Shown in pieces: positions 1-11,111 of a stretch of 64,000 nucleotides of DNA. The translations under genes and the position numbers were made by a program. Source of the stretch: Magicicada septendecula (taxonomy: Eukaryota; Arthropoda; Insecta; Hemiptera; Cicadidae); the NCBI GenBank assembly GCA_034769895.1, contig CM068375.1, positions 259,306,768 to 259,370,767 on the forward strand, given 5' to 3'. Numbering within the stretch: the first letter of the stretch is position 1; each line of letters begins with the position of its first letter. Under the pieces are notes generated by a model that saw nothing but the letters and a program-made list of their open reading frames with translations, did not search any database and was not told the DNA's origin.

Positions 1-252
1 AGATTTAAGAAGAATTTAGTATGTTTACGATATATTTTATAATGTGTGAATTTTATGTAGTATAAGAATTAGTCTGTAAGGTATTGTATATATATATTGA
101 TAATAAGAATAAGCAAGTCGAGAGTGACTTATGCAGCTCATAATTTGTACAGAGAAACGAGTGAGAGAAATTTCACACGGTAATCCCCAAGCATACTCCC
201 AGTACATTGCTGACCCAAATAACATATATTTCCCCCAGCCGGAGTCTGTTTT

Positions 253-263
253 AAGCGGCGGAG
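253..263 (+). other. Candidate polypurine tract of the array element (unit 1 exemplar)
   Basis: AAGCGGCGGAG lies just upstream of the proposed LTR start and is the only strongly purine, GC-rich stretch in this AT-rich region. It is present in all 14 units, ending two bases before each LTR-like block. A polypurine tract primes plus-strand DNA synthesis in LTR elements; the role here is inferred from position. Confidence 0.5.
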
Positions 264-265
264 TA

Positions 266-1415
266 TGTGACGATGTCATTAATTAAAAATAAAATAATTA
301 ATAAATAGGTAATGTAAAAGCTGAGAAATTTAAAATTTTAATAAATCGCACATTTAAACTAATTTTTATTGCTATCATAAATCATAATAATATTTAATAA
401 AGAGTTTTAATAATAAAATAAAAGGAATGCAAGTGTACAGATAGGGAAACCCTTGTTAATTAACCCTGCATAGACATGCGCTAACCGGAATTAACTTGAA
501 TACCGACCCCTAAACAAACTAATAATCCTTGAAAATTAATATTAAATAAATAAATAAACAAGACCACAGTAGTGTACTATAATGAAGTCTGTAATTAAGA
601 AGATTTTTGGATAATTAAAAAAGTCAAACTTTAACCCCTTAAATAGAGGATAAATGTGGAACTATTTTGTTGCGACGCGTAAACTCCGCGCGATTAACTG
701 ACCCTTCCAAAATAGTAGAGAGTCGAGATGAACCGCTCGCGTAGAAAACACGCGCTTGAACCGTGTCTCAGAAAAAGACAGAATATTTGTATTTAGAAGA
801 CAGTTACAAGAATGTGTAGCAAAAGTATTGCCAAATTAATGTGGTAGTAGTCTAATTGTAAAAAACCGAAATGTATAAATAACTGTGTAAGGGATGACAT
901 CTCATTTGTTTAATTTTGTAAGACGTCTATGTTGTTTTAAATAATATGGTACGAGCTACCAAAAGTGAGAACTTTTATAAACAATAATGTGACGTGCGAT
1001 TCTGCAACAAACAAGAACATTTACGGCACTTATACTACTGACGATGTTTAACTACAAGACTTCTGAGAACCTCCACGCTACTTCATTATGAACTAACCAC
1101 TTCAGGCACTTCAACAGGAAAGTTAACTCCACTTAAGATCAACCGCTGACGAACACCATAAGGATCAAGGACCCTGACTACGAGTAAACTGATGGATATG
1201 GCAGGTGACACGGAGACTTGTTCTCCGTGATTAATTAAAATTGTAACCAATGAATTATTAAAGACAGTTGAAATGAAAAAATAGAAAGACTTTAATGATA
1301 ACCACTTTATAAGATGTAGTATGTTTTAGAATTCAAAATATTTGTAGTACAGAATAATGCTGATGTATATGTATAGCTTCACTGATACAAATTTTTAGAT
1401 TGAGTCCATTCTTCA
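266..1415 (+). repeat. Candidate LTR of the array element (exemplar in unit 1; one per unit)
   Basis: The block begins TGTGACGATG and ends ATTCTTCA, giving TG...CA ends. A purine tract (253-263) lies two bases upstream and a TGG-starting, C-rich PBS-like site (1418 on) lies two bases downstream, which is the order expected of a retroviral-type LTR. Its 1150-bp length is kept in 13 of 14 units. Copies: 3974-5123, 7686-8834, 11377-12526, 22477-23626, 26182-27331, 29899-31048, 33618-34767, 37336-38485, 41041-42190, 44751-45900, 48474-49623, 57395-58544, 61118-62267. The block is non-coding, with several AATAAA motifs and a CpG-rich box. The boundaries are inferred; an LTR starting nearer the integrase stop and including the (TA)n tract cannot be excluded. 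Confidence 0.55.
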
Positions 1416-1417
1416 AA

Positions 1418-1433
1418 TGGCCCCCCCAAATAG
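1418..1433 (+). other. Candidate primer binding site of the array element (unit 1 exemplar)
   Basis: TGG followed by a run of seven C and AAATAG, two bases after the proposed LTR end. Ty3/gypsy PBS sequences commonly start TGGCGC. Here the G expected within the C-run is absent, so the site is degenerate if it is a PBS at all. The C-run is ten long in unit 13 (58551-58560). Confidence 0.4.
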
Positions 1434-1758
1434 TATTATAGAATATAAATAAGCGAGCTTAACTCATAAACAAGTTGAAGGTCCCGGATTCATGGATAAT
1501 GCTAGCACTGATAAATCCATATGTTTTGGCCCCAGTTCTTTACAAAATCTGTTATAAATTGTAATCTTTTATTCAGAAACCCTTATATGGGAATATTTAT
1601 GTAGAGCTGTTGTAGTAATGATTTAATAAAGAGATGTCGTTATTTTACACTAAAACAGTGAGTGAATAAATCATCAGACCCCCATGTAAAAGTTCCTTTA
1701 GTTATAACTACTGCTGGTTTATCTAGTAATTAAAAGTTGATTACGAGTATGGCAGCCC

Positions 1759-3442
1759 ATGCAATTGATCAGAGGTAAGTATGCACAGGTTCCCGATGTT
1801 ATAACGCAGGTGACACGTTATATTAGTTACGCATCACGCACCCTGACAGATCAAGAAAAGAAATACTCCGCATACGAATTAGAATGTTTAGCTATCGTTC
1901 TCGCTTTTGAGAAGTTCAAACCCTTTTTAGAACATAAGGAGTTTCTGTTAGAAACGGATAATCAAGCATTATCTTGGCTACTAAATCACCCAAAACAGTT
2001 AGGTCGTATCGGAAGATGGGTATTAAGGTTAAATTGTTTCAAATTTAAAGTACAACATATTAGAGGCACCCAAAACGTAGTTGCCGATACACTGTCATGT
2101 ATGTTCCAGCCGACTAGTAAAACATACGAAAACAAGGAGAGTAGAGAAACGCCGATTATCAATACTTTAATTACCGATTTTCCTCTTGCATTTACGGACT
2201 AAGCCCAGTATCAACAACAAGACCCCCGTTTAAGACCAATTATTGACCAACTCGGTAAAGGAAATACGTCAGAAAAATACATATTGGGTAAGAGAGTATT
2301 ATGTTATAGAATAGCGAACGGAAAATATTTACGAATAATCGCCCCTGATATTATTAAACCTATGCTGATGGAATACTACCACTCTTCCACCATTGGAGCA
2401 CATATGGGAATAAATAAAACAATACATCGAATTCGTAAAGAATATCACTGTGAAAATATGAACAGTGAGATAGCTAATTTCGTGAAAAGGTGTAAGTTGT
2501 GTGCATTCAACAAACCAGCGAGAAACAGCCAAATAAGTCAATTAATCTCAGAAATTCCTGCTACCCCGTTCTCCAAAATTTATTTAGACTTTTCAGGACC
2601 CTACCCACGTTCTAAATCAGGAAATACAATGCTACTAATTTGCGTAGATTCTTTCAGCAAATTTGTCTGGATGTATCCCATGCGGCGAACGTTAGCTTCG
2701 ACCACAGTACGTATATTACAGAATAGATTATTTAAAGAGTTCGGTACTCCCGTACATCTAGTGTCGGATAACGGACCCCAATATAAGTCAAAGGAATTCA
2801 GGAACATGTGTTTCAAATTAGGAATACACTACATTACCACTACAGAGTATCGTCCCCAAGGTAATATAGCTGAAAGGTATTTGCAAAACCTACAATCTGC
2901 TTTAATAGCCTACCATGCAAACGACCATACGTCTTGGGACCAGAACCTATCCTGGATACAATTCGCATTTAATTCAGCCTATCATGAAGGACATTAGTCT
3001 ACCCCATTCGAATTATTGTTTAAATACAAACCTAACCACCCATTATCCACTAAGTGGAAAATACATGAGTTACTACCCCTTGAAATTAGGTATAATTAGG
3101 GATAAAGATACAAAGAAAATCTGGAATGAAGCTCGCGCTAATTTACGTGCAAACTTAGCGAAATCACGGAAATATCACGAGCAAAATAATAATAACAATG
3201 AAGTAAATTACCAAATTGGTGACTTAGTAATGTATAAAACACACCCTACGAGTAATGCAATCGATAAGACAACCTCCAAGCTATCATACCGATGGTGCGG
3301 TCCTTATCAAATTCACAAACACTTAACTCCAGTAACTGTAGCCCTGTACGAACCCTCTACTCAAAAATATGTACGAAGAACACATATTTCGCAGATAAAG
3401 CGTTATCACAAAGAAGGAAATAGTAGAGTGCAAGCAAAATAA
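1759..3442 (+). pseudogene. Ty3/gypsy pol remnant (RNase H C-part + integrase), unit 1
   Basis: Unit 1 is the only copy in which the codon before the RNase H segment is CAG (1807-1809); all others have TAG, so here the frame opens at an ATG at 1759. RNase H motifs ELECLA and LETDNQ are visible. A private TAA (2200-2202) ends the frame after RNase H. The same frame then continues through the zinc finger and DDE core to the shared TAG at 2995-2997. The C-terminal part (GPY/F-type, motif WCGPYQ) follows one frame over, to 3442. The second catalytic-Asp motif reads PQY instead of PQF. RNase H lacks its N-terminal part, and no reverse transcriptase lies upstream. Confidence 0.88.
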
Positions 3443-3510
3443 ATGTAGTAAAAAGGTATATGTTTTGTACTCAACTGCTAAAGAGTACTTGAGTAACAAT
3501 TGGCTACCTA

Positions 3511-3522
3511 ATCGTATAAATA
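3511..3522 (+). promoter_or_regulatory. TATA-box-like motif in the 3' segment of each unit (unit 1 exemplar)
   Basis: CGTATAAATAGG lies about 70 bases after the integrase-domain stop and is flanked by a short inverted repeat (TACCTA ... TAGGTA). TATAAATA is a good match to an animal TATA box. It recurs in every unit, for example at about 7223, 10933, 14624 and 25724. No transcription start can be shown from sequence alone, and AT-rich DNA yields such motifs by chance. Confidence 0.25.
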
Positions 3523-3692
3523 GGTACGAGGCCTGATCAATCTTGAATCCTATTCATCAAAAGTAGAGCAAAGTGAGAAGTCAGCTGACATCGAATATAA
3601 GTAATAATTAAGTAATAAATTACTTAAAGAGTAATTCTATAACAAGAGTAACTCACAAACTAAAGAAAAATCCGTTAGTAGTCGTAAGTAGT

Positions 3693-3774
3693 AGATTTAA
3701 GAAGAATTTAGTATGTTTACGATATATTTTATAACGTGTGAATTTTATGTAGTATAAGAATTAGTCTGTAAGGT

Positions 3775-3805
<31 letters not shown>

Positions 3806-6800
3806 TGATAGTAAGAATAAGCAAGTCGAGAGTGACTTATGCAGCTCATAATTTGTACAGAGAAACGAGTGAGAGAAATTTCACACGGTAATCCCCAAGC
3901 ATACTCCCAGTACATTGCTGACCCAAATAACATATATTTCCCCCAGCCGGAGTCTGTTTTAAGCGGCGGAGTATGTGACGATGTCATTAATTAAAAATAA
4001 AATAATTAATAAATAGGTAATGTAAAAGCTGAGAAATTTAAAATTTTAATAAATCGCACATTTAAACTAATTTTTATTGCTATCATAAATCATAATAATA
4101 TTTAATAAAGAGTTTTAATAATAAAATAAAAGGAATGCAAGTGTACAGATAGGGAAACCCTTGTTAATTAACCCTGCATAGACATGCGCTAACCGGAATT
4201 AACTTGAATACCGACCCCTAAACAAACTAATAATCCTTGAAAATTAATATTAAATAAATAAATAAACAAGACCACAGTAGTGTACTATAATGAAGTCTGT
4301 AATTAAGAAGATTTTTGGATAATTAAAAAAGTCAAACTTTAACCCCTTAAATAGAGGATAAATGTGGAACTATTTTGTTGCGACGCGTAAACTCCGCGCG
4401 ATTAACTGACCCTTCCAAAATAGTAGAGAGTCGAGATGAACCGCTCGCGTAGAAAACACGCGCTTGAACCGTGTCTCAGAAAAAGACAGAATATTTGTAT
4501 TTAGAAGACAGTTACAAGAATGTGTAGCAAAAGTATTGCCAAATTAATGTGGTAGTAATCTAATTGTAAAAAACCGAAATGTATAAATAACTGTGTAAGG
4601 GATGACATCTCATTTGTTTAATTTTGTAAGACGTCTATGTTGTTTTAAATAATATGGTACGAGCTACCAAAAGTGAGAACTTTTATAAACAATAATGTGA
4701 CGTGCGATTCTGCAACAAACAAGAACATTTACGGCACTTATACTACTGACGATGTTTAACTACAAGACTTCTGAGAACCTCCACGCTACTTCATTATGAA
4801 CTAACCACTTCAGGCACTTCAACAGGAAAGTTAACTCCACTTAAGATCAACCGCTGACGAACACCATAAGGATCAAGGACCCTGACTACGAGTAAACTGA
4901 TGGATATGGCAGGTGACACGGAGACTTGTTCTCCGTGATTAATTAAAATTGTAACCAATGAATTATTAAAGACAGTTGAAATGAAAAAATAGAAAGACTT
5001 TAATGATAACCACTTTATAAGATGTAGTATGTTTTAGAATTCAAAATATTTGTAGTACAGAATAATGCTGATGTATATGTATAGCTTCACTGATACAAAT
5101 TTTTAGATTGAGTCCATTCTTCAAATGGCCCCCCCAAATAGTATTATAGAATATAAATAAGCGAGCTTAACTCATAAACAAGTTGAAGGTCCCGGATTCA
5201 TGGATAATGCTAGCACTGATAAATCCATATGTTTTGGCCCCAGTTCTTTACAAAATCTGTTATAAATTGTAATCTTTTATTCAGAAACCCTTATATGGGA
5301 ATATTTATGTAGAGCTGTTGTAGTAATGATTTAATAAAGAGATGTCGTTATTTTACACTAAAACAGTGAGTGAATAAATCATCAGACCCCCATGTAAAAG
5401 TTCCTTTAGTTATAACTACTGCTGGTTTATCTAGTAATTAAAAGTTGATTACGAGTATGGCAGCCCATGCAATTGATCAGAGGTAAGTATGCACAGGTTC
5501 CCGATGTTATAACGTAGGTGACACGTTATATTAGTTACGCATCACGCACCCTGACAGATCAAGAAAAGAAATACTCCGCATACGAATTAGAATGTTTAGC
5601 TATCGTTCTCGCTTTTGAGAAGTTCAAACCCTTTTTAGAACATAAGGAGTTTCTGTTAGAAACGGATAATCAAGCATTATCTTGGCTACTAAATCACCCA
5701 AAACAGTTAGGTCGTATCGGAAGATGGGTATTAAGGTTAAATTGTTTCAAATTTAAAGTACAACATATTAGAGGCACCCAAAACGTAGTTGCCGATACAC
5801 TGTCATGTATGTTCCAGCCGACTAGTAAAACATACGAAAACAAGGAGAGTAGAGAAACGCCGATTATCAATACTTTAATTACCGATTTTCCTCTTGCATT
5901 TACGGACTTAGCCCAGTATCAACAACAAGACCCCCGTTTAAGACCAATTATTGACCAACTCGGTAAAGGAAATACGTCAGAAAAATACATATTGGGTAAG
6001 AGAGTATTATGTTATAGAATAGCGAACGGAAAATATTTACGAATAATCGCCCCTGATATTATTAAACCTATGCTGATGGAATACTACCACTCTTCCACCA
6101 TTGGAGCACATATGGGAATAAATAAAACAATACATCGAATTCGTAAAGAATATCACTGTGAAAATATGAACAGTGAGATAGCTAATTTCGTGAAAAGGTG
6201 TAAGTTGTGTGCATTCAACAAACCAGCGAGAAACAGCCAAATAAGTCAATTAATCTCAGAAATTCCTGCTACCCCGTTCTCCAAAATTTATTTAGACTTT
6301 TCAGGACCCTACCCACGTTCTAAATCAGGAAATACAATGCTACTAATTTGCGTAGATTCTTTCAGCAAATTTGTCTGGATGTATCCCATGCGGCGAACGT
6401 TAGCTTCGACCACAGTACGTATATTACAGAATAGATTATTTAAAGAGTTCGGTACTCCCGTACATCTAGTGTCGGATAACGGACCCCAATTTAAGTCAAA
6501 GGAATTCAGGAACATGTGTTTCAAATAAGGAATACACTACATTACCACTACAGAGTATCGTCCCCAAGGTAATATAGCTGAAAGGTATTTGCAAAACCTA
6601 CAATCTGCTTTAATAGCCTACCATGCAAACGACCATACGTCTTGGGACCAGAACCTATCCTGGATAAAATTCGCATTTAATTCAGCCTATCATGAAGGAC
6701 ATTAGTCTACCCCATTCGAATTATTGTTTAAATACAAACCTAACCACCCATTATCCACTAAGTGGAAAATACATGAGTTACTACCCCTTGAAATTAGGTA

Positions 6801-7400
6801 TAATTAGGGATAAAAATACAAAGAAAATCTGGAATGAAGCTCGCGCTAATTTACGTGCAAACTTAGCGAAATCACGGAAATATCACGAGCGAAATAATAA
6901 TAACAATGAAGTAAATTACCAAATTGGTGACTTAGTAATGTATAAAACACACCCTACGAGTAGTGCAATCGATAAGACAACCTCCAAGCTATCATACCGA
7001 TGGTGCGGTCCTTATCAAATTCACAAACACTTAACTCCAGTAACTGTAGCCCTGTACGAACCCTCTACTCAAAAATATGTACGAAGAACACATATTTCGC
7101 AGATAAAGCGTTATCACAAAGAAGGAAATAGTAGAGTGCAAGCAAAATAAATGTAGTAAAAAGGTATATGTTTTGTACTCAACTGCTAAAGAGTACTTGA
7201 GTAACAATTGGCTACCTAATCGTATAAATAGGTACGAGGCCTGATCAATCTTGAATCCTATTCATCAAAAGTAGAGCAAAGTGAGAAGTCAGCTGACATC
7301 GAATATAAGTAATAATTAAGTAATAAATTACTTAAAGAGTAATTCTATAACAAGAGTAACTCACAAACTAAAGAAAAATCCGTTAGTAGTCGTAAGTAGT
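3693..7400 (+). repeat. Array unit 2 (type A)
   Basis: 3708 bp. (TA)n at 3779-3805 (27 bp), LTR-like block 3974-5123, pol remnant 5518-7150. Near its start and inside the LTR-like block it shares single-base variants with unit 3 that units 1 and 4 lack (for example ataacgtgtg near 3731 and gtagtaatc near 4553). Confidence 0.93.
5518..7150 (+). pseudogene. Ty3/gypsy pol remnant, unit 2
   Basis: Opens directly after TAG 5515-5517 with no ATG in frame nearby; 5518 is simply the first sense codon. RNase H C-part, HHCC zinc finger (YHSS...GAHMG...CKLC) and the first two Asp of the DDE core are in one frame. A private TAA at 6526-6528 stops it just after SDNGPQF. Beyond it the frame continues past the catalytic Glu to the shared TAG at 6703-6705. 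The C-terminal domain is in the next frame, to 7150. WIQF has become WIKF near 6665. Confidence 0.87.
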
Positions 7401-7482
7401 AGATTTAAGAAGAATTTAGTATGTTTACGATATATTTTATAACGTGTGAATTTTATGTAGTATAAGAATTAGTCTGTAAGGT

Positions 7483-7519
<37 letters not shown>

Positions 7520-10500
7520 ATAGTAAGAATAAGCAAGTCGAGAGTGACTTATGCAGCTCATAATTTGTACAGAGAAACGAGTGAGAGAAATTTCACACGG
7601 TAATCCCCAAGCATACTCCCAGTACATTGCTGACCCAAATAACATATATTTCCCCCAGCCGGAGTCTGTTTTAAGCGGCGGAGTATGTGACGATGTCATT
7701 AATTAAAAATAAAATAATTAATAAATAGGTAATGTAAAAGCTGAGAAATTTAAAATTTTAATAAATCGCACATTTAAACTAATTTTTATTGCTATCATAA
7801 ATCATAATAATATTTAATAAAGAGTTTTAATAATAAAATAAAAGGAATGCAAGTGTACAGATAGGGAAACCCTTGTTAATTAACCCTGCATAGACATGCG
7901 CTAACCGGAATTAACTTGAATACCGACCCCTAAACAAACTAATAATCCTTGAAAATTAATATTAAATAAATAAATAAACAAGACCACAGTAGTGTACTAT
8001 AATGAAGTCTGTAATTAAGAAGATTTTTGGATAATTAAAAAAGTCAAACTTTAACCCCTTAAATAGAGGATAAATGTGGAACTATTTTGTTGCGACGCGT
8101 AACTCCGCGCGATTAACTGACCCTTCCAAAATAGTAGAGAGTCGAGATGAACCGCTCGCGTAGAAAACACGCGCTTGAACCGTGTCTCAGAAAAAGACAG
8201 AATATTTGTATTTAGAAGACAGTTACAAGAATGTGTAGCAAAAGTATTGCCAAATTAATGTGGTAGTAATCTAATTGTAAAAAACCGAAATGTATAAATA
8301 ACTGTGTAAGGGATGACATCTCATTTGTTTAATTTTGTAAGACGTCTATGTTGTTTTAAATAATATGGTACGAGCTACCAAAAGTGAGAACTTTTATAAA
8401 CAATAATGTGACGTGCGATTCTGCAACAAACAAGAACATTTACGGCACTTATACTACTGACGATGTTTAACTACAAGACTTCTGAGAACCTCCACGCTAC
8501 TTCATTATGAACTAACCACTTCAGGCACTTCAACAGGAAAGTTAACTCCACTTAAGATCAACCGCTGACGAACACCATAAGGATCAAGGACCCTGACTAC
8601 GAGTAAACTGATGGATATGGCAGGTGACACGGAGACTTGTTCTCCGTGATTAATTAAAATTGTAACCAATGAATTATTAAAGACAGTTGAAATGAAAAAA
8701 TAGAAAGACTTTAATGATAACCACTTTATAAGATGTAGTATGTTTTAGAATTCAAAATATTTGTAGTACAGAATAATGCTGATGTATATGTATAGCTTCA
8801 CTGATACAAATTTTTAGATTGAGTCCATTCTTCAAATGGCCCCCCCAAATAGTATTATAGAATATAAATAAGCGAGCTTAACTCATAAACAAGTTGAAGG
8901 TCCCGGATTCATGGATAATGCTAGCACTGATAAATCCATATGTTTTGGCCCCAGTTCTTTACAAAATCTGTTATAAATTGTAATCTTTTATTCAGAAACC
9001 CTTATATGGGAATATTTATGTAGAGCTGTTGTAGTAATGATTTAATAAAGAGATGTCGTTATTTTACACTAAAACAGTGAGTGAATAAATCATCAGACCC
9101 CCATGTAAAAGTTCCTTTAGTTATAACTACTGCTGGTTTATCTAGTAATTAAAAGTTGATTACGAGTATGGCAGCCCATGCAATTGATCAGAGGTAAGTA
9201 TGCACAGGTTCCCGATGTTATAACGTAGGTGACACGTTATATTAGTTACGCATCACGCACCCTGACAGATCAAGAAAAGAAATACTCCGCATACGAATTA
9301 GAATGTTTAGCTATCGTTCTCGCTTTTGAGAAGTTCAAACCCTTTTTAGAACATAAGGAGTTTCTGTTAGAAACGGATAATCAAGCATTATCTTGGCTAC
9401 TAAATCACCCAAAACAGTTAGGTCGTATCGGAAGATGGGTATTAAGGTTAAATTGTTTCAAATTTAAAGTACAACATATTAGAGGCACCCAAAACGTAGT
9501 TGCCGATACACTGTCATGTATGTTCCAGCCGACTAGTAAAACATACGAAAACAAGGAGAGTAGAGAAACGCCGATTATCAATACTTTAATTACCGATTTT
9601 CCTCTTGCATTTACGGACTTAGCCCAGTATCAACAACAAGACCCCCGTTTAAGACCAATTATTGACCAACTCGGTAAAGGAAATACGTCAGAAAAATACA
9701 TATTGGGTAAGAGAGTATTATGTTATAGAATAGCGAACGGAAAATATTTACGAATAATCGCCCCTGATATTATTAAACCTATGCTGATGGAATACTACCA
9801 CTCTTCCACCATTGGAGCACATATGGGAATAAATAAAACAATACATCGAATTCGTAAAGAATATCACTGTGAAAATATGAACAGTGAGATAGCTAATTTC
9901 GTGAAAAGGTGTAAGTTGTGTGCATTCAACAAACCAGCGAGAAACAGCCAAATAAGTCAATTAATCTCAGAAATTCCTGCTACCCCGTTCTCCAAAATTT
10001 ATTTAGACTTTTCAGGACCCTACCCACGTTCTAAATCAGGAAATACAATGCTACTAATTTGCGTAGATTCTTTCAGCAAATTTGTCTGGATGTATCCCAT
10101 GCGGCGAACGTTAGCTTCGACCACAGTACGTATATTACAGAATAGATTATTTAAAGAGTTCGGTACTCCCGTACATCTAGTGTCGGATAACGGACCCCAA
10201 TTTAAGTCAAAGGAATTCAGGAACATGTGTTTCAAATTAGGAATACACTACATTACCACTACAGAGTATCGTCCCCAAGGTAATATAGCTGAAAGGTATT
10301 TGCAAAACCTACAATCTGCTTTAATAGCCTACCATGCAAACGACCATACGTCTTGGGACCAGAACCTATCCTGGATACAATTCGCATTTAATTCAGCCTA
10401 TCATGAAGGACATTAGTCTACCCCATTCGAATTATTGTTTAAATACAAACCTAACCACCCATTATCCACTAAGTGGAAAATACATGAGTTACTACCCCTT

Positions 10501-11111
10501 GAAATTAGGTATAATTAGGGATAAAAATACAAAGAAAATCTGGAATGAAGCTCGCGCTAATTTACGTGCAAACTTAGCGAAATCACGGAAATATCACGAG
10601 CGAAATAATAATAACAATGAAGTAAATTACCAAATTGGTGACTTAGTAATGTATAAAACACACCCTACGAGTAGTTCAATCGATAAGACAACCTCCAAGC
10701 TATCATACCGATGGTGCGGTCCTTATCAAATTCACAAACACTTAACTCCAGTAACTGTAGCCCTGTACGAACCCTCTACTCAAAAATATGTACGAAGAAC
10801 ACATATTTCGCAGATAAAGCGTTATCACAAAGAAGGAAATAGTAGAGTGCAAGCAAAATAAATGTAGTAAAAAGGTATATGTTTTGTACTCAACTGCTAA
10901 AGAGTACTTGAGTAACAATTGGCTACCTAATCGTATAAATAGGTACGAGGCCTGATCAATCTTGAATCCTATTCATCAAAAGTAGAGCAAAGTGAGAAGT
11001 CAGCTGACATCGAATATAAGTAATAATTAAGTAATAAATTACTTAAAGAGTAATTCTATAACAAGAGTAACTCACAAACTAAAGAAAAATCCGTTAGTAG
11101 TCGTAAGTAGT
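7401..11111 (+). repeat. Array unit 3 (type A)
   Basis: 3711 bp. (TA)n at 7487-7517 (31 bp). The LTR-like block 7686-8834 is 1149 bp, one base shorter than in all other units, because an A is missing in the CpG-rich box near 8101. The pol remnant 9229-10861 has one of the two longest intact reading frames in the array. Confidence 0.93.
9229..10861 (+). pseudogene. Ty3/gypsy pol remnant, unit 3 (one of two best preserved)
   Basis: A 395-codon frame runs from 9229 to TAG 10414-10416. Residues 1-100 are the C-terminal part of RNase H with three of the four expected acidic sites (E25, D50, D93); the first Asp segment is missing. Residues about 185-232 form the integrase zinc finger (H191, H198, C228, C231). 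Residues 250-395 are the DDE core with D260, D320 and E355, 34 residues between the last two. After the TAG the frame continues for about 30 codons, then a frameshift near 10505 moves to the C-terminal domain (10505-10861) with WCGPYQ. In Ty3/gypsy elements integrase inserts the cDNA into the genome. TAG immediately upstream (9226-9228), lack of a start and the frameshift make this a pseudogene. Confidence 0.9.

Larger units (their letters stand above)
1..3692 (+). repeat. Array unit 1 (type A)
   Basis: 3692 bp. (TA)n tract at 87-97 is one of the two shortest (11 bp; unit 4 matches). LTR-like block 266-1415, RNase H/integrase remnant 1759-3442. Stretches 98-252 and 3443-3692 hold no gene I can support. 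The start at position 1 is the window edge plus the chosen phase, so the true array edge is not visible. Confidence 0.93.

Noticed and set aside
37-279. A minus-strand open frame of 68-96 codons at the (TA)n tract and purine tract, recurring in all units (containing MTSSHTPPLK)
   Set aside because: It has no recognisable domain, its C-terminus is just the translated TA repeat, and it overlaps the candidate polypurine tract. Its recurrence is explained by DNA identity of the units.
2329-2541. Short minus-strand frames of 70-71 codons inside the integrase region of each unit
   Set aside because: Antisense shadows of the zinc-finger and DDE-core coding sequence.
2915-3060. Start of the frame that carries the integrase C-terminal domain (beginning MQTTIRLG in unit 1)
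   Set aside because: Its first 55-60 codons overlap the DDE core in another frame and are meaningless; only the part after the frameshift is integrase.
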